Shown here one piece after another: positions 1 to 7,466 of a stretch of DNA of 36,687 nt. Origin of the DNA: JAKACA01 sp050010115 (lineage in GTDB: Bacteria; Actinomycetota; Acidimicrobiia; Acidimicrobiales; Bog-793); the NCBI GenBank assembly GCA_050010115.1, contig JBEKLQ010000028.1:1-36687 (forward strand), read 5' to 3'. Within the stretch, counting starts at the first letter, position 1, and every line of letters starts with the position of its first letter. The notes below the pieces were generated by a model. The model did not search any database, was not told where the DNA came from, and saw only the letters and a program-made list of their open reading frames with translations. The position numbers were made by a program, and so were the translations under genes.

Positions 1-377
1 GAGAACGCCCCCCAGAACTTGCCGAACCGCTCAATGATGAGCCGGGCGTGACCGACGCCGGTGACCGCGCCCAGCCGGACGACCATCTCCTGGTTGACGA
101 TGAGGACCGGAATGAGCAGGGGAAGGGTCCACAGGAGGGTCAACCCGAAGTTCTGACCAGCCTGCGCGTAGGTTGAGACCCCGCCGGCGTCGTTGTCGCC
201 CACCATGACGATGAGTCCGGGGCCCATGATGGCGAGCAGCGTCAGCAGTCGTGCCTGCCACGACCGGCGCCTATCCGTGTCGTGCTCCCTGATCGTCCCC
301 AACGCGCCCTGAATATCCCCGACGTGGGCTTCGTCGAGCACGGCGCTGTTGATCGCGTCTTCGCCCGAGTCGGGCAT
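1..377 (-). CDS. NRAMP-family divalent metal transporter, N-terminal part (cut by window edge)
   Basis: Only the first 125 codons lie in the window. The protein begins MPDSGEDAIN and has a charged cytoplasmic N-terminus of about 45 residues. The first transmembrane segment follows (GPGLIVMVGDNDAGGVSTY), then a second one around LLWTLPLLIPVLIVNQEMVV. This is the NRAMP (SLC11) fold. The TM1 metal-binding motif, DPGN in canonical Mn/Fe transporters, reads D-N-D-A-G-G here. That departure is compatible with the NRAMP-related Mg transporters, but that assignment is inference. The ATG at 377 is preceded by AAGGGAG seven bases upstream. It follows the PRC/MgtE_N/CBS gene on the same strand after 241 bases (378-618) in which I recognise no gene. 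That leader is GC-rich with several short hairpins and could hold a regulatory RNA that I cannot identify. Confidence 0.85.
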   Translation of the reverse strand, partial: MPDSGEDAINSAVLDEAHVGDIQGALGTIREHDTDRRRSWQARLLTLLAIMGPGLIVMVGDNDAGGVSTYAQAGQNFGLTLLWTLPLLIPVLIVNQEMVVRLGAVTGVGHARLIIERFGKFWGAF

Positions 378-618
378 CGCTTCACTCCCTTCAGTGCCAG
401 GTCGCGGTCATGCGCTTCGTCGCGCGCACGCCGAGACCGCTCAGCCTTTGGGGGGTGGAGCTCCTACAGGCCTGTTATCGGCCGGCGTACGCGTGGGGGT
501 TTGGGGGCCCCGGGTTGATGCGGTCCGCTGCGGCCGGCTGCACCGTGACGGGCGCGCCTGGCGAGGCGGGCTCCGCCCAAGCCGGGACGGCGTCGGCGCA
601 GCGCTCCGGCCGGCGTCG

Positions 619-1932
619 TCATTGCTCGGCCGCTGTCATTCCGGAGTCGCGGCGCCAGCCGCTGGGCAGCAGCAGCTCCAAGACGTCGTCCACGGTCACG
701 ACGCCGAGAATGCTGTGGTGCTCCTCGTCCATGACAGGGGCGACGGTCAGATTGAAGTCCGACATCTTTCGCAAGACGGCGTGAAGGTCCCAGTCAGCGT
801 GAACGTGGGCGGGGTTCGCTCGAGCCACTGATGAGAGGAGGTCGCCTGGGTTCGCCCGGATCAACGACACCGCCGGCGCCGATCCTGACAGGGATCCGCC
901 GTCATCGAGAGCGAACACGACTTGGAGGGTCTCGAGCGGGGCGGCGCTCTGACGAATAGCCGACAGGGCGCCGGCGACGGGCGTCTGCTCGGGAAGGGCG
1001 AGGAAGTCGGGACTCATGAGGCCCCCGGCGGTCTCAGGGTTGTAGCTGAGCAGTGAACGAACCTTGCGTTGCTGGGGGCTGGGGAGCAGGTCGAGAACGG
1101 GCATACGCCGTTCCTGTTCAAGCTCCATGATGAGGTCGGCGGCGTCGTCGGCGGCCATGCGGGAGAGGAGCCGGGCGGTCTCGGCGTCGGACCGCGAGCG
1201 GACGAACTCCGCCTGGTGCTCGACGTCGAGCTCTTCGAAGACATCAGCCTCGAGTTCGCGGTCGGCCTTCACCGCCTCGATGATCTCCTCTCCCTCCTCG
1301 TGCGACGCAGCCTCCACGATGTCGGCGATCTGGGCGGGATGGAGCTTGGCCAGCTTCCGATACGGGATGTGAAGCCGGGCGGTGGGGACGTGGGCCACAA
1401 ACGGCTCGATGCTCGCCCAATCGACGAGGGAGCCCGGCGAGATATTGCGCCCCATCCCGCCCGGCAGCATCCGCCTGAGAACCGGCCGGGCGCTCGGGTC
1501 GACGCCGACGACCTGCCACACGCCGTCCACTTTGGCCAGCTCGATCTCGTTGGCGCTGATGAGCCGTCCGCCCACAAGATTGATGAGGTGGCGGGCGAGC
1601 AGGTCCTTGGCGAGCAGGAGCTCACCGACTCGGCGCTCGAAGCGTCGGAGGTCCACCTGCTCGCCGTCGAAGCGGACCCGACCTTCCTCGAGATCGGCGA
1701 TCTTCCGGATCGGCACGAAGAGGTCGCGTCCGCCGATGCGCACGACCGCCCCGACGATCGGCGGGTGCGGGTGGAGACCGACTCGCACGATCAGGTCCTC
1801 GACGCGGCCGATCCGGTCGCCGGCACGGTCGACGAGCGGACGCTTGACGACCCTTGAGAGGTGCAGGATCGGCTCGGCTACCTCAGCAGCCGCCCCAGAT
1901 GGCGTCATTGAGGGCACGCCAAAGTGTCTCAT
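619..1932 (-). CDS. Soluble PRC-barrel / MgtE N-terminal / CBS-pair protein
   Basis: A protein of 437 residues without transmembrane segments. Residues about 22-150 look like two PRC-barrel modules (for example GDRIGRVEDLIVRVG). Residues about 185-305 match the MgtE N-terminal superhelical domain (KLHPAQIADIVEAA, LLSRMAADDAADLIMEL, the SYNPETAGGLMSPDF junction). Residues about 310-425 form a CBS pair ending ILGVVTVDDVLELL. In MgtE these cytoplasmic domains sense Mg2+ and gate the channel; here the MgtE membrane channel is absent. The next gene on the strand is an NRAMP-type transporter, so the protein may act as its metal sensor in trans (inference). The ATG at 1932 gives the longest form. 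An ATG at 1908 (MTPSGAAAEV) is also possible, and neither has a clear ribosome binding site. Confidence 0.9.
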   Translation of the reverse strand: MRHFGVPSMTPSGAAAEVAEPILHLSRVVKRPLVDRAGDRIGRVEDLIVRVGLHPHPPIVGAVVRIGGRDLFVPIRKIADLEEGRVRFDGEQVDLRRFERRVGELLLAKDLLARHLINLVGGRLISANEIELAKVDGVWQVVGVDPSARPVLRRMLPGGMGRNISPGSLVDWASIEPFVAHVPTARLHIPYRKLAKLHPAQIADIVEAASHEEGEEIIEAVKADRELEADVFEELDVEHQAEFVRSRSDAETARLLSRMAADDAADLIMELEQERRMPVLDLLPSPQQRKVRSLLSYNPETAGGLMSPDFLALPEQTPVAGALSAIRQSAAPLETLQVVFALDDGGSLSGSAPAVSLIRANPGDLLSSVARANPAHVHADWDLHAVLRKMSDFNLTVAPVMDEEHHSILGVVTVDDVLELLLPSGWRRDSGMTAAEQ

Positions 1933-1964
1933 CCTGCCGGCTCATCGTCATGGCGACGCTCCGG

Positions 1965-2108
1965 TCAGTGGATCAACAGGGCGATCACGACGACCGCGAC
2001 CACAAAGACGGCCACGATCAGCCAGCCTTGCCAAGTCTGGGGGCGAAAGCCATACCCGACACGCTTGGGTCCGAACCAGGGGCGGTGATCCTGCTGGTCG
2101 TCGGTCAT
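1965..2108 (-). CDS. Small single-pass membrane protein (47 aa)
   Basis: Reading the minus strand from the ATG at 2108 gives MTDDQQDHRPWFGPKRVGYG, then FRPQTWQGWL, then a hydrophobic helix IVAVFVVAVVVIALLIH and a TGA. The polar 30-residue head holds a W-F-G-P-K-R-x-G-x-G-x-R-P-x-T-W-Q-G-W pattern directly before the membrane segment. I recall this arrangement from short actinobacterial proteins without a known function. It lies 32 bases upstream of the MgtE_N-like gene on the same strand and is probably the first gene of the metal-transport operon. Protein-like composition and the precise helix make chance unlikely, although no strong ribosome binding site is visible. Confidence 0.75.
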   Translation of the reverse strand: MTDDQQDHRPWFGPKRVGYGFRPQTWQGWLIVAVFVVAVVVIALLIH

Positions 2109-2153
2109 AGGCCCTTCCCAGCTGTCGTGGGGTTCGGTCGTGAGCTTCGGCGG

Positions 2154-2573
2154 TCAACGGTTCTCGATGCCGTCATTCCCCGGTGGACGGCGGCCTCTTG
2201 CACTTGATGGCGGGTGATGAAGTCGATGTCCTGCTGAGCCGGGGCCCACGTCCACACCGCGTCCTCGCCGTTCGCAGCCCGCAGGACGTTCACCAAGTGG
2301 TCGGCGCCCGCACGGAACTTCTCGATCAGCTGTTCGCGCGGGGCAGCAGGCGGACGACGGTCGTCCTCGGGCGGTGCCTGAGCTTCTCGGAAGGCTTCTC
2401 GGAAGCGATGCCGGCCCAGAACCAATGGACCTCGGTCAGATGCCCGACAAGGTCGGCTCCGGTCCAACCCGGGCGTGCTCGACGTCGGAGTCCAGGTTGC
2501 CATCGGCCGCGGCCGCAAAACCGGCGCTGTGCTCGGCGATCGCTTCCAGGAAATCAGGTGCCGGCGTAGCCAT
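2154..2573 (-). pseudogene. Frameshifted maleylpyruvate isomerase-like (mycothiol-dependent, DinB-fold) gene
   Basis: The ATG at 2573 starts MATPAPDFLEAIAEHSAGFA and continues to NLDSDVEH. At about 2475 the reading moves by one base. The next frame gives CPGWTGADLV-like text and HLTEVHWFWAGIASEK. Near 2378 a second shift leads to APPEDDRRPPAAPREQLIEK, AVWTWAPAQQDIDFITRHQ and VQEAAVHR. A third shift at about 2186 would restore W-N-D-G-I-E-N-R and a TGA at 2154. Each shift is explained by one missing base. A 12-base tandem duplication, GCTTCTCGGAAG at 2382-2393 and 2394-2405, lies between the first two. The combined sequence matches the MDMPI N-terminal family (metal-binding, mycothiol-linked enzymes). 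The gene is therefore broken, unless the indels are assembly errors. Confidence 0.75.
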
Positions 2574-2850
2574 GACAACGAATGTACCCAGCCGACGATG
2601 TTGGACGCCCCAACTCTGCTTACCGTTCGGGGAGCTCGATGGGGCGGTCGGCGCAATCGGTCGATAGGGCGAGCGCGTCGATCGCCACGGTTTGCACGGC
2701 TGGACAGGGTCGATGGTGGCGCCGGGTACCGCTCGACACCGCAGGTACGCTCCGCCAATGGCGACGCTCACCGAACCTTGGGTCTACGCCTGGCCTCAAT
2801 CGGTCGTTGCGGGCGGTACCGTTGGGCTCCGGGCTGCCCGGCCGGCGGGC

Positions 2851-2903
2851 CGACGGTGTACGCGCTTTGTACCCACTGTCGGAACAAAACGCGTACACCG
2901 TCG
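2851..2903. repeat. Intergenic inverted repeat (20-bp arms)
   Basis: The left arm 2851-2870 (CGACGGTGTACGCGCTTTGT) and the right arm 2884-2903 (ACAAAACGCGTACACCGTCG) are reverse complements with one mismatch. They are separated by 13 bases, and the outer 14 bp are perfect. The element lies in the gap 2574-2980, downstream of the Nudix gene and upstream of the broken isomerase-like gene; I see no gene there. There is no T-run on either side, so a standard intrinsic terminator is unlikely. It could be an operator, a mobile palindromic repeat or an RNA hairpin. Confidence 0.8.
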
Positions 2904-2980
2904 CGGAGCTCGGGCGGCCTCGGCCCTCGTAGCGAGACCCGGCCACCGCTACCACGCGGGGAGCGGGGTGCCGAGCCCGC

Positions 2981-3577
2981 TCATCCGTCAGCGAACGCCG
3001 AGACACCCATCGCTCTCGCCACCGACATCAGCAACTCCTTGTCGTGCTCGTAGCTGAGCCGCCGCGGCGCGTCGGCGAGCCCGACCCAGGCCAGCTCGTC
3101 CACCTCGTCGGTCGGGTGCCACGCGCCGTCGATCGGTTGCATCAGCCAGTACCCCACGACCTTTGGGCGGCCGCGCCGATCGACGTATTCCACTTCGCCG
3201 ACGAACCTGCCCAGGGCGCACGTCCATCCGGTCTCTTCGAGCACCTCGCGGAGCGCGCCCTCCTCGGGCGGCTCGCCGGGCCCTAACTTGCCCTTTGGGA
3301 GCGTCCAGTCCCGGTGGAGCGGGCGATGCACGAGCGCAACCTCCCAACCGCCCGTAGCCGACGCCCGCACCACGACGCCGCCGGCCGCCCTGACGACCTC
3401 GGTGCCGGCGGCGCCAGCGCCGCCGGAGGCGGGCGCGGCGGTAGTCGCAGTAGAGGTGGCTGCGCCAGCGGGGCTGTGCTCTGCACGCTCGGTGTCTGAC
3501 GTTGCCCCAGAAGAACTGCCGCTCGGGGCGCTCGCTCCTTCGGTGTCACGAGATGGCCTCGCGCGCTCCGGACTCAT
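2981..3577 (-). CDS. Nudix hydrolase (MutT-like)
   Basis: A 198-residue protein from the ATG at 3577 (MSPERARPSRD). The first 60 residues are a low-complexity Ser/Ala/Gly/Thr linker. The Nudix fold begins at VVRAAGGVVVR and includes HRPLHRDWTLPKGKLGPGE. The Nudix box G-x5-E-x7-REVLEETGW is complete, so the metal-dependent pyrophosphohydrolase site appears intact. The DWTLPKGK context resembles the N-terminal half of mycobacterial MutT1-type enzymes, which hydrolyse 8-oxo-GTP or dinucleoside polyphosphates. The exact substrate cannot be read from sequence. An open frame continues upstream to 3790 but overlaps the divergent CYTH-CHAD gene, so the internal ATG was preferred. The gene is transcribed away from a protein with a polyphosphate-binding domain. 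Confidence 0.88.
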   Translation of the reverse strand: MSPERARPSRDTEGASAPSGSSSGATSDTERAEHSPAGAATSTATTAAPASGGAGAAGTEVVRAAGGVVVRASATGGWEVALVHRPLHRDWTLPKGKLGPGEPPEEGALREVLEETGWTCALGRFVGEVEYVDRRGRPKVVGYWLMQPIDGAWHPTDEVDELAWVGLADAPRRLSYEHDKELLMSVARAMGVSAFADG

Positions 3578-3658
3578 CGAAACTGACCCTATCCCGAGCT
3601 GGCCGTGCGCCCGGGGTAGCCGGGTAGCGTGGCGAGTGTGACCGGCACCGATCGTGTG

Positions 3659-5779
3659 ATGACCGGGGTTGAGGTCGAGTGGCAGCTTGATGCGATCGAT
3701 CTGCGCCCGGTGGAGCGTTGGTTCGCCGCCCGCGCCGCCGGTGGTCCAAGCGCATCCGGTGGAGCGAGCGCTGGAGGCACACCTGCCCACAGCGGGGCTC
3801 GTCGAGACGCCGGCACGAGTGCCTCGCAGGTCGACGGTGCCGCCGCCCGGGTCCCCTTGCTGGCGTCGGTGCCAGGTCTCGAGGCCATTCCCGCGCCGGC
3901 GAAGCGCCTGGTCGACTCGTACTTGGACACGGCCGACTGGCGCCTCGGGCGGGCCGGCTATGTGCTGCGCACCCGCCGGCGTGCGGGTCGGCTCGAGGCG
4001 ACGCTCAAGGACCTGGTGCCGTCTGCGAACGGTCTCCGCCGGCGCCTCGAGGTGACCGAGCCCCTGCCGTCCGCCGATATCGGCGACCTCGACCCAGACG
4101 GTCCGGTCGGGCGGCGGCTCCGGGCGCTTGCCGGTGCACGCCCACTACACCAGGTGCTGGACGTCCGGACCCGCCGGCGCCCGTACGCCCTCGAGGTTCA
4201 CGGCGCTCGCGTCGGAGAGGTCGCTCTTGACGACACCGTCATCGTCGCCGGCCAGGATCGTCACCGCATCCGGCTTCAGCGGGTAGAGATCGAGGTGCTG
4301 CCACCGTGGGTCGAGTCACTGGCCCCCCTTGTCGAACGCCTGCGGCAGGACTGCGGCCTTCAACCAGCCGCGCTGTCGAAGTTCGAAGCCGGGCTGCTGG
4401 CCTCCGGGCTCGTCATCCCGCGTCACAGCGATCTCGGCCCGACCGAGATCTCGGCGACATCCAGCGTCGGCGACGTCGCCTATGCGGTGCTCCGCAAGGA
4501 CGCCGCCTCGATGCTTGCCCACGAGCCCGGCACCCGCCTCGGCGACGACCCGGAGTCGCTCCACCAGATGCGAGTGGCGACGCGTCGGCTCCGGGCGGCG
4601 CTCGCACTGTTCGGCGACGTAATGCCGGCGCGCGCCGCCCGAGTGAGCGAAGAGCTTCGCTGGCTTGCGGGGGTGCTCGGGTCGGTGCGGGACCTCGACA
4701 TCCAGCTTGAGCGCCTCGACGGTTGGACCGAGCATCTCCCCGGTGAGCACCGCCAGGCCCTCGACGAGCTCGCCGACTTATTCGCCCGCCACTACACGAC
4801 GGCTCGGGCCGAGTTGATCGAAGCGCTCGATTCGCGGCGCTACGAACGGCTCGTGACCAGCCTGACGTCCTTGGTGGGCCAAAGGCCGTCCCTACGAGCC
4901 GCACCCGGGTACGTCGCCGCGCTCGAAGCGCTGCCGAATCTCGTCAACGCCCGCCACGGCGACGCGGCGAAGGCGGCTAGGCGCGCCCGGCGCTCCGGTG
5001 TGCTCGCCGACTTCCACCGCCTGAGGATCCGGTGCAAGCGGCTCCGCTACGCCATCGAGTTCACCGGGGACCTCTATTCCGGCGACGTGAAACGCTACGC
5101 GAAGACGATCGCCGGCCTGCAGGATGCCCTCGGGCTCGTGCAGGATGCCGAAGTCGCCGCCACCCGCCTCAACGACATCGCCCTCAGCGACGAGGGCGAA
5201 GCGTTGTCGCACGCGACCGTGTTCGCCATGGGAATGGTGGCCGAGCACTGCAACGCAGAGGCCGCAAGCCGGCTCGGCAACCTGCCATCCACGAAGAACG
5301 TCATCAACGGGGCGATATGGCACAAGGCATCCCACCAGATGGACGAACGGAGAGCGGAAGCTGCCGAGCTGGCGGTGTTGGCTACAGCTGCACGGGCCGT
5401 TGCCAATCGGGCCGCCGCTGATGCGGCGAAGCCGGGGAGAGCTAGAACGACGCTCCCCAACCTCGCGGTTCCCCCACGGAAGGCGGTGAGGCGGTCAGGT
5501 CCGTCGGCTCAGCCCGCCGGCACCGCCTCCATCGGCAAAGCGACTAAGGCGACCAGGGCGACGAGGCCTGAAGGCGGCGCAGCGAGCGGCGCGGCTCGGG
5601 CCGGCGCCGCGAGGCCTGCGCTACCAGCTAGCGGCGCAGCCAAGACCGCGGCTCGCAATGGCACCGTCAGGCCTGAAGGCGGCGCAGCGAGCGATACAGC
5701 CGAGACAGCGGCTGCGGCCGGCGCCGAGGCGCCGGCGAAGTCAGCTACGCCGATCCGCCGGCGGAGCGCACCAGGCTGA
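3659..5779 (+). CDS. CYTH-CHAD domain protein with Ala/Lys/Arg-rich tail
   Basis: A 706-residue cytoplasmic protein. The CYTH domain (residues about 3-245) opens with VEVEWQLD and holds LVDSYLDTADWRLGRAGYVLRTRRR, broken here to note SYLDTADWRL and VLRTRRR, plus ATLKDLV and EIEVLPPW. It carries a roughly 45-residue Gly/Ser/Ala insertion near its start. The CHAD domain (about 265-560) is a helical bundle with conserved basic motifs such as HQMRVATRRLRAAL (from residue 302) and RIRCKRLRYAIEF. CHAD domains bind inorganic polyphosphate, and CYTH domains act on triphosphates. The last 130 residues are a low-complexity Ala/Lys/Arg tail containing a 24-bp exact duplication (5564-5587 and 5669-5692, encoding RPEGGAAS). 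GTG codons at 3629 and 3638 are alternative starts; the ATG at 3659 was chosen because the CYTH motif starts immediately after it. Confidence 0.9.
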   Translation: MTGVEVEWQLDAIDLRPVERWFAARAAGGPSASGGASAGGTPAHSGARRDAGTSASQVDGAAARVPLLASVPGLEAIPAPAKRLVDSYLDTADWRLGRAGYVLRTRRRAGRLEATLKDLVPSANGLRRRLEVTEPLPSADIGDLDPDGPVGRRLRALAGARPLHQVLDVRTRRRPYALEVHGARVGEVALDDTVIVAGQDRHRIRLQRVEIEVLPPWVESLAPLVERLRQDCGLQPAALSKFEAGLLASGLVIPRHSDLGPTEISATSSVGDVAYAVLRKDAASMLAHEPGTRLGDDPESLHQMRVATRRLRAALALFGDVMPARAARVSEELRWLAGVLGSVRDLDIQLERLDGWTEHLPGEHRQALDELADLFARHYTTARAELIEALDSRRYERLVTSLTSLVGQRPSLRAAPGYVAALEALPNLVNARHGDAAKAARRARRSGVLADFHRLRIRCKRLRYAIEFTGDLYSGDVKRYAKTIAGLQDALGLVQDAEVAATRLNDIALSDEGEALSHATVFAMGMVAEHCNAEAASRLGNLPSTKNVINGAIWHKASHQMDERRAEAAELAVLATAARAVANRAAADAAKPGRARTTLPNLAVPPRKAVRRSGPSAQPAGTASIGKATKATRATRPEGGAASGAARAGAARPALPASGAAKTAARNGTVRPEGGAASDTAETAAAAGAEAPAKSATPIRRRSAPG

Positions 5780-6539
5780 GTGAGGGGCCGTCCCGGTAGG
5801 CCCGGGCGGCAGCCACGAGCGCGTTGAAGAGGGCCTGCTGCTCGGGGTCGGTGTCGGCGCTCATCTCCGGGTGCCACTGCACCGCCAGCGCAAAGGGGTG
5901 TGGATGGACGGGTTCGATCGCCTCGACGCAGCCGTCCGCCGAGCGGGCCGTCACGCGCAGCCCGGTCCCCACTGCGTCCACCGACTGGTGGTGCGCCGAG
6001 GTGCAGCGCTCGGCACGCAGGGCACCAAGCGCCCGCTCGAGGTGGCTGTCCGGCTCGACGTCCACCGGATGCTCGCCAAGCATCATGTCGTGCGGCCGGC
6101 CGTGAAGATCGTCGTCATAGCCGGGGTGATCGACCACATGCTGGTGCAGCGTGCCGCCCGCGGCGACATTGACCACCTGGCAGCCCCGGCAGATCGCCAA
6201 CACCGGAACGTCGTGCACCAACGCGTAGCGGGCGAGCTCCAGTTCCAGCGCATCACGGGCGGCGTTGAAACCGTAGCCACACGGGTGCGGCTCCTGCCCA
6301 TAGCTGGCCGGGTCGAGATCGCCGCCCCCGATCAAGAGGAGGCCGTCGGTCCCGGCGAGCAGCTCCTCGGGCGGACACGGTGGTGCGCCGGTGATCGCCG
6401 GCAGTAGCACGACACGGGCACCGGCACGGTGCAGGCCCTAGACGTAGCGCTCGGAGATCGCCACGTGGCCGGCCGGGCGTCGAGGCGTCTCGCTCTGAGG
6501 CAGCTCGTAGGCGACCGCGGCGATGACGACTCGAGTCAC
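5745..6539 (-). pseudogene. Gamma-glutamyl-GABA hydrolase-like (PuuD family) class I glutamine amidotransferase with in-frame TAG at codon 34
   Basis: The GTG at 6539 starts MTRVVIAAVAYELPQSETP and runs in frame through GHVAISERYV. It then meets TAG at 6438-6440 and continues in the same frame with GLHRAGARVVLLPAITG to the end. Everything after the stop is a normal peptidase C26 enzyme: LLIGGGDLDP, the nucleophile elbow AICRGCQVVN (Cys117), and the HPEMS motif near the C-terminus. A GAG to TAG change would explain the stop. The start overlaps the stop of the upstream His-rich gene by four bases (GTGA), so the pair was translationally coupled. The 3' end overlaps the convergent CYTH-CHAD gene by 35 bases. 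The gene is inactivated, read through, re-initiated downstream (for example near 6410), or miscalled. The family hydrolyses gamma-glutamyl amides in putrescine breakdown. Confidence 0.85.
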
Positions 6540-7024
6540 GCCCCGTCACCTGGTCGAGGGGCCGCCTTGCGGGACGAAGGCGCCTTCCTGGCCGGGGACC
6601 CTGTGGCCTCGGCTGCGCCACTCGCGAGCTGAGCGCCCTCGGCTCCGGCGCGGGCCGCGTCGGCGAGCTTCTCCGCTGCAGCGGCCTTTTTGGCAATGGT
6701 GGGTCGCTTCGAGGCGCTCGCCGCCCGCCGCCCGCCGCCGCCCTGGCCAACGACCGGGTGCCCATGCTCGTGCGCTTCACGAGCGTGCTCGTGGTCGAAG
6801 TCCTGGTGGGGGTAGTGCGCGTGGCGCTCGTCGGTGTGCGAGTGCTCGTGGTGATGGGCGTAGGCGAGGTGCTCGAATACGCCGGTCGACTCGAAGAAGT
6901 TGTGCGTCACATGAAAATGCTCGTGCGTGTGCGTCGTGGCCTCGTGCGTGTGCTCATGGGCGTGCCCGTGCTCATGTGTATGCCCGTGCACGTGCTCGGG
7001 GCTGGCGCTTTCTGACTCGCTCAC
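6536..7024 (-). CDS. Histidine-rich protein, function unknown
   Basis: A 162-residue protein. Residues about 10-105 are extremely rich in His, Glu and Asp (HVHGHTHEHGHAHEHTHE, HHHEHSHTDERHAHYPHQ). A more complex, possibly structural segment, FHVTHNFFESTGVFEHLAY, sits inside this region. The rest is an Ala/Lys/Arg-rich basic tail (residues about 115-162) ending RPGDGA. The His clusters suggest binding of Zn, Ni or Cu, as a metal buffer or chaperone; this is inference. The GTG at 7024 is preceded by GAGGA at a good distance; a GTG at 7042 is in frame but lacks such a site. Its stop overlaps the start of the amidotransferase gene by four bases, so the two form an operon. Confidence 0.72.
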   Translation of the reverse strand: MSESESASPEHVHGHTHEHGHAHEHTHEATTHTHEHFHVTHNFFESTGVFEHLAYAHHHEHSHTDERHAHYPHQDFDHEHAREAHEHGHPVVGQGGGGRRAASASKRPTIAKKAAAAEKLADAARAGAEGAQLASGAAEATGSPARKAPSSRKAAPRPGDGA

Positions 7025-7349
7025 TTCAGTTCCTCGTTTCACGGGGGTCGGGTCATCCCGAGCCTAATGACGCCTCCAGGGCGCGCCGCGCCAGCCGGTG
7101 CAGCCCGTCTCAGTCAGGCGACATTCACGCGCCAGCCCTGGCGTCGCGCGCGCTATGCCTTGACGCGCAGGGGGAAGCGCACGACGATGCAGGCTGGCTG
7201 GAGCACTGCGGGGCCGAAAGGCCTGCGAGACGCGCGATCGACGAGGAGACGAGACTTGGCCGGCACGAGCGCCGACCGGCAGCTCGCCGTGCTGGAAGCG
7301 ACCGGCTCGTTGCGAACGACGTCGTGCTCTTTATCTACGGCGACTGTGG
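7025..7349. other. Gap without a recognisable gene
   Basis: About 325 bases between the His-rich gene and the esterase remnants. Minus-strand frames stay partly open (to 7153) but the translation is Arg/Ala-rich and not protein-like. I could not match it to the missing C-terminal part of the second esterase. It is probably decayed or deleted sequence that follows from the damage at 7350-7773. Confidence 0.5.
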
Positions 7350-7466
7350 CGGGCCCCGCCCGCTGTCGGAAGCGAAAACGAGTACCGGCCGACCGAAGTG
7401 ACCATAGACGATGAGGTTGGAGTCCCCGATCGGGACCGTGTGCAGGACGACGTGCTCGCGCCTCAT
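7350..7466 (-). pseudogene. N-terminal fragment of a second esterase gene
   Basis: The ATG at 7466 starts MRREHVVLHTVPIGDSNLIV, followed by YGHFGRPVLVFASDSGRG. This matches the start of a small alpha/beta-hydrolase esterase group in which RREH, the V-Y-G-H-x-G-R-P-V-L-V-F strand and a Ser/Gly turn are typical. After about 38 residues the similarity ends abruptly in PPQSP and a stop. The ATG overlaps the stop of the preceding esterase remnant (ATGA) and has GGAAAGG upstream, so the operon joint is preserved although both genes are damaged. Confidence 0.6.

Noticed and set aside
378..618. Metal riboswitch (M-box or Mn type) in the transporter leader
   Set aside because: Several hairpins and GCTCC-like words are present, but I could not match the conserved core; a covariance-model search would decide.
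1069..1857. Plus-strand open frame of 262 codons opposite the MgtE_N-like gene
   Set aside because: Antisense shadow in GC-rich DNA; the minus strand has clear PRC, MgtE_N and CBS signatures.
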